Shown here: positions 63,607 through 64,000 of the stretch, in pieces
Numbering within the stretch: the stretch's first letter is position 1
Layout of the letters: every line of letters starts with the position of its first letter
Position numbers and translations under genes: made by a program
Notes under the pieces: model-generated
Databases searched by the model: none
What the model was told of the DNA's origin: nothing
What the model saw: only the letters and a program-made list of their open reading frames with translations
NCBI RefSeq assembly: GCF_000786695.1
Contig: NZ_CP009962.1
Span: forward strand, 4,154,001 to 4,218,000
Length of the DNA stretch: 64,000 nt
From: Collimonas arenae
GTDB taxonomy: Bacteria > Pseudomonadota > Gammaproteobacteria > Burkholderiales > Burkholderiaceae_D
Reading direction: 5' to 3'

Positions 63607-63725
63607 GATGTTCCATATCTCATATGGCTCCGAACGCTTTCTGGCGTAGCCAGATAAATCTTTGTCAGCCCATATTCATATTGATCCATACGCTATCCAC
63701 TACTAGATCGACCATCGCTGATCCA

Positions 63726-63754
63726 CGGCAGCACACCAGTGTGATGTGCTGCCG
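63726..63754 (-). terminator. Hairpin at the end of the YadA-like gene
   Basis: CGGCAGCACA (63726-63735) pairs perfectly with TGTGCTGCCG (63745-63754), 7 bases past the stop of the minus-strand gene. No U tract; a possible terminator. Confidence 0.5.
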
Positions 63755-63761
63755 GTAAAAT

Positions 63762-64000
63762 CTACCAGGTGAAGCCGTATCCGACTTGGAGGACAGTGTT
63801 TTGCCCCGTAGTACTGACCCCCGCACCCCAAGCGCTATTACCGCTACTGCTAACCTGTTTGAATTGCAACGCAAGCGCGTTATAGCCCTGATACGAGCCC
63901 AATCCCACTCCTAGTCCCCTTTTTCCAGGATTTATAGTCGGCATCACCACACCTGAAAGAGCCGCACCCATGGCAACACCGGAGTAGGCAATGCGTTTGA
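63762..64000 (-). CDS. C-terminal YadA-like membrane anchor of a trimeric autotransporter (N-terminus beyond window)
   Basis: The frame reads leftward and is open to base 64000, giving the last 78 or so residues of a larger protein: KRIAYSGVAMGAALSGVV, then PGKRGLGVGLGSYQGYNALALQFKQ, and the end VLQVGYGFTW. The terminal aromatic residue, alternating hydrophobic beta-strands, and GVGxYQGxxALA are the hallmark of the YadA anchor, which forms a trimeric 12-stranded outer-membrane barrel. The adhesive part lies outside the window. Confidence 0.85.
   Translation of the reverse strand, partial: KRIAYSGVAMGAALSGVVMPTINPGKRGLGVGLGSYQGYNALALQFKQVSSSGNSAWGAGVSTTGQNTVLQVGYGFTW

Overview
The window looks like a chromosomal segment of a betaproteobacterium of the order Burkholderiales, most likely family Oxalobacteraceae (Collimonas/Herbaspirillum-like). 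This is an inference from overall codon and base use, a DUF3563 gene, short FeoB, and an ETHE1-like/SQR pair; no rRNA or taxonomic marker gene is present. Most of the window is ordinary, densely packed chromosome. I see no CRISPR array and no prophage, and only two traces of mobile DNA: a MITE-like element at 10285-10473 and an IS5-like transposase relic at 41193-41663.

Layout. 1-12.8 kb: housekeeping and stress genes: a pyrimidine permease (cut by the window edge), small DUF proteins, exonuclease I (sbcB), a YqjI-like PadR metalloregulator with a DUF3861 partner, spermidine acetyltransferase (speG), a FadE-type acyl-CoA dehydrogenase, a reductase of the SDR/thioester-reductase group, a YpfJ-type zinc peptidase, an S4 RNA-binding protein and a DUF924 protein. 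12.8-18.6 kb: sulfide and heavy-metal handling: an ETHE1-like persulfide dioxygenase, a divergent DUF442-sulfide:quinone oxidoreductase fusion, and a Zn/Cd/Pb P-type ATPase with divergent CadR/PbrR. 18.6-25.3 kb: LysR regulators, an aldo/keto reductase, a DUF885 peptidase and a diguanylate cyclase.

25.4-40.7 kb: a 13-gene block, all on the minus strand, for an ABC-exported D-rhamnan. The downstream eight genes (rmd, gmd, GDP-mannose synthase, wzm, wzt and three glycosyltransferases) have the same order as the common polysaccharide antigen (A-band) locus of Pseudomonas aeruginosa (rmd-gmd-wbpW-wzm-wzt-wbpX-wbpY-wbpZ). The five upstream genes (two glycosyltransferases, two methyltransferases, one acyltransferase) match the accessory set PA5455-PA5459 of that locus in kind, but the two blocks appear to be swapped. 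This is the most notable system here.

41-50.3 kb: an IS5-like transposase relic in AT-rich DNA, a zinc uptake operon (COG0523 GTPase, a 55-residue membrane protein, AztA/B/C-type ABC transporter) behind two Zur-like palindromes, an orphan LivK-type binding protein, and a secreted S53 (sedolisin-type) lipoprotein peptidase whose start overlaps a small open frame with a strong ribosome binding site. 50.5-53.8 kb: a Fur-boxed feoAB operon with a Cys-rich third gene, then a Phd/VapC toxin-antitoxin pair with twin operators.

53.8-63.5 kb: a polyol operon: divergent SorC-type regulator, ABC transporter (binding protein, two permeases, ATPase), a HAD phosphatase, D-arabinitol 4-dehydrogenase and xylulokinase. 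It would take D-arabinitol (and possibly mannitol or sorbitol) to xylulose 5-phosphate. The window closes with tRNA-Thr(CGT) and the C-terminal membrane anchor of a YadA-like trimeric autotransporter that continues past the right edge.
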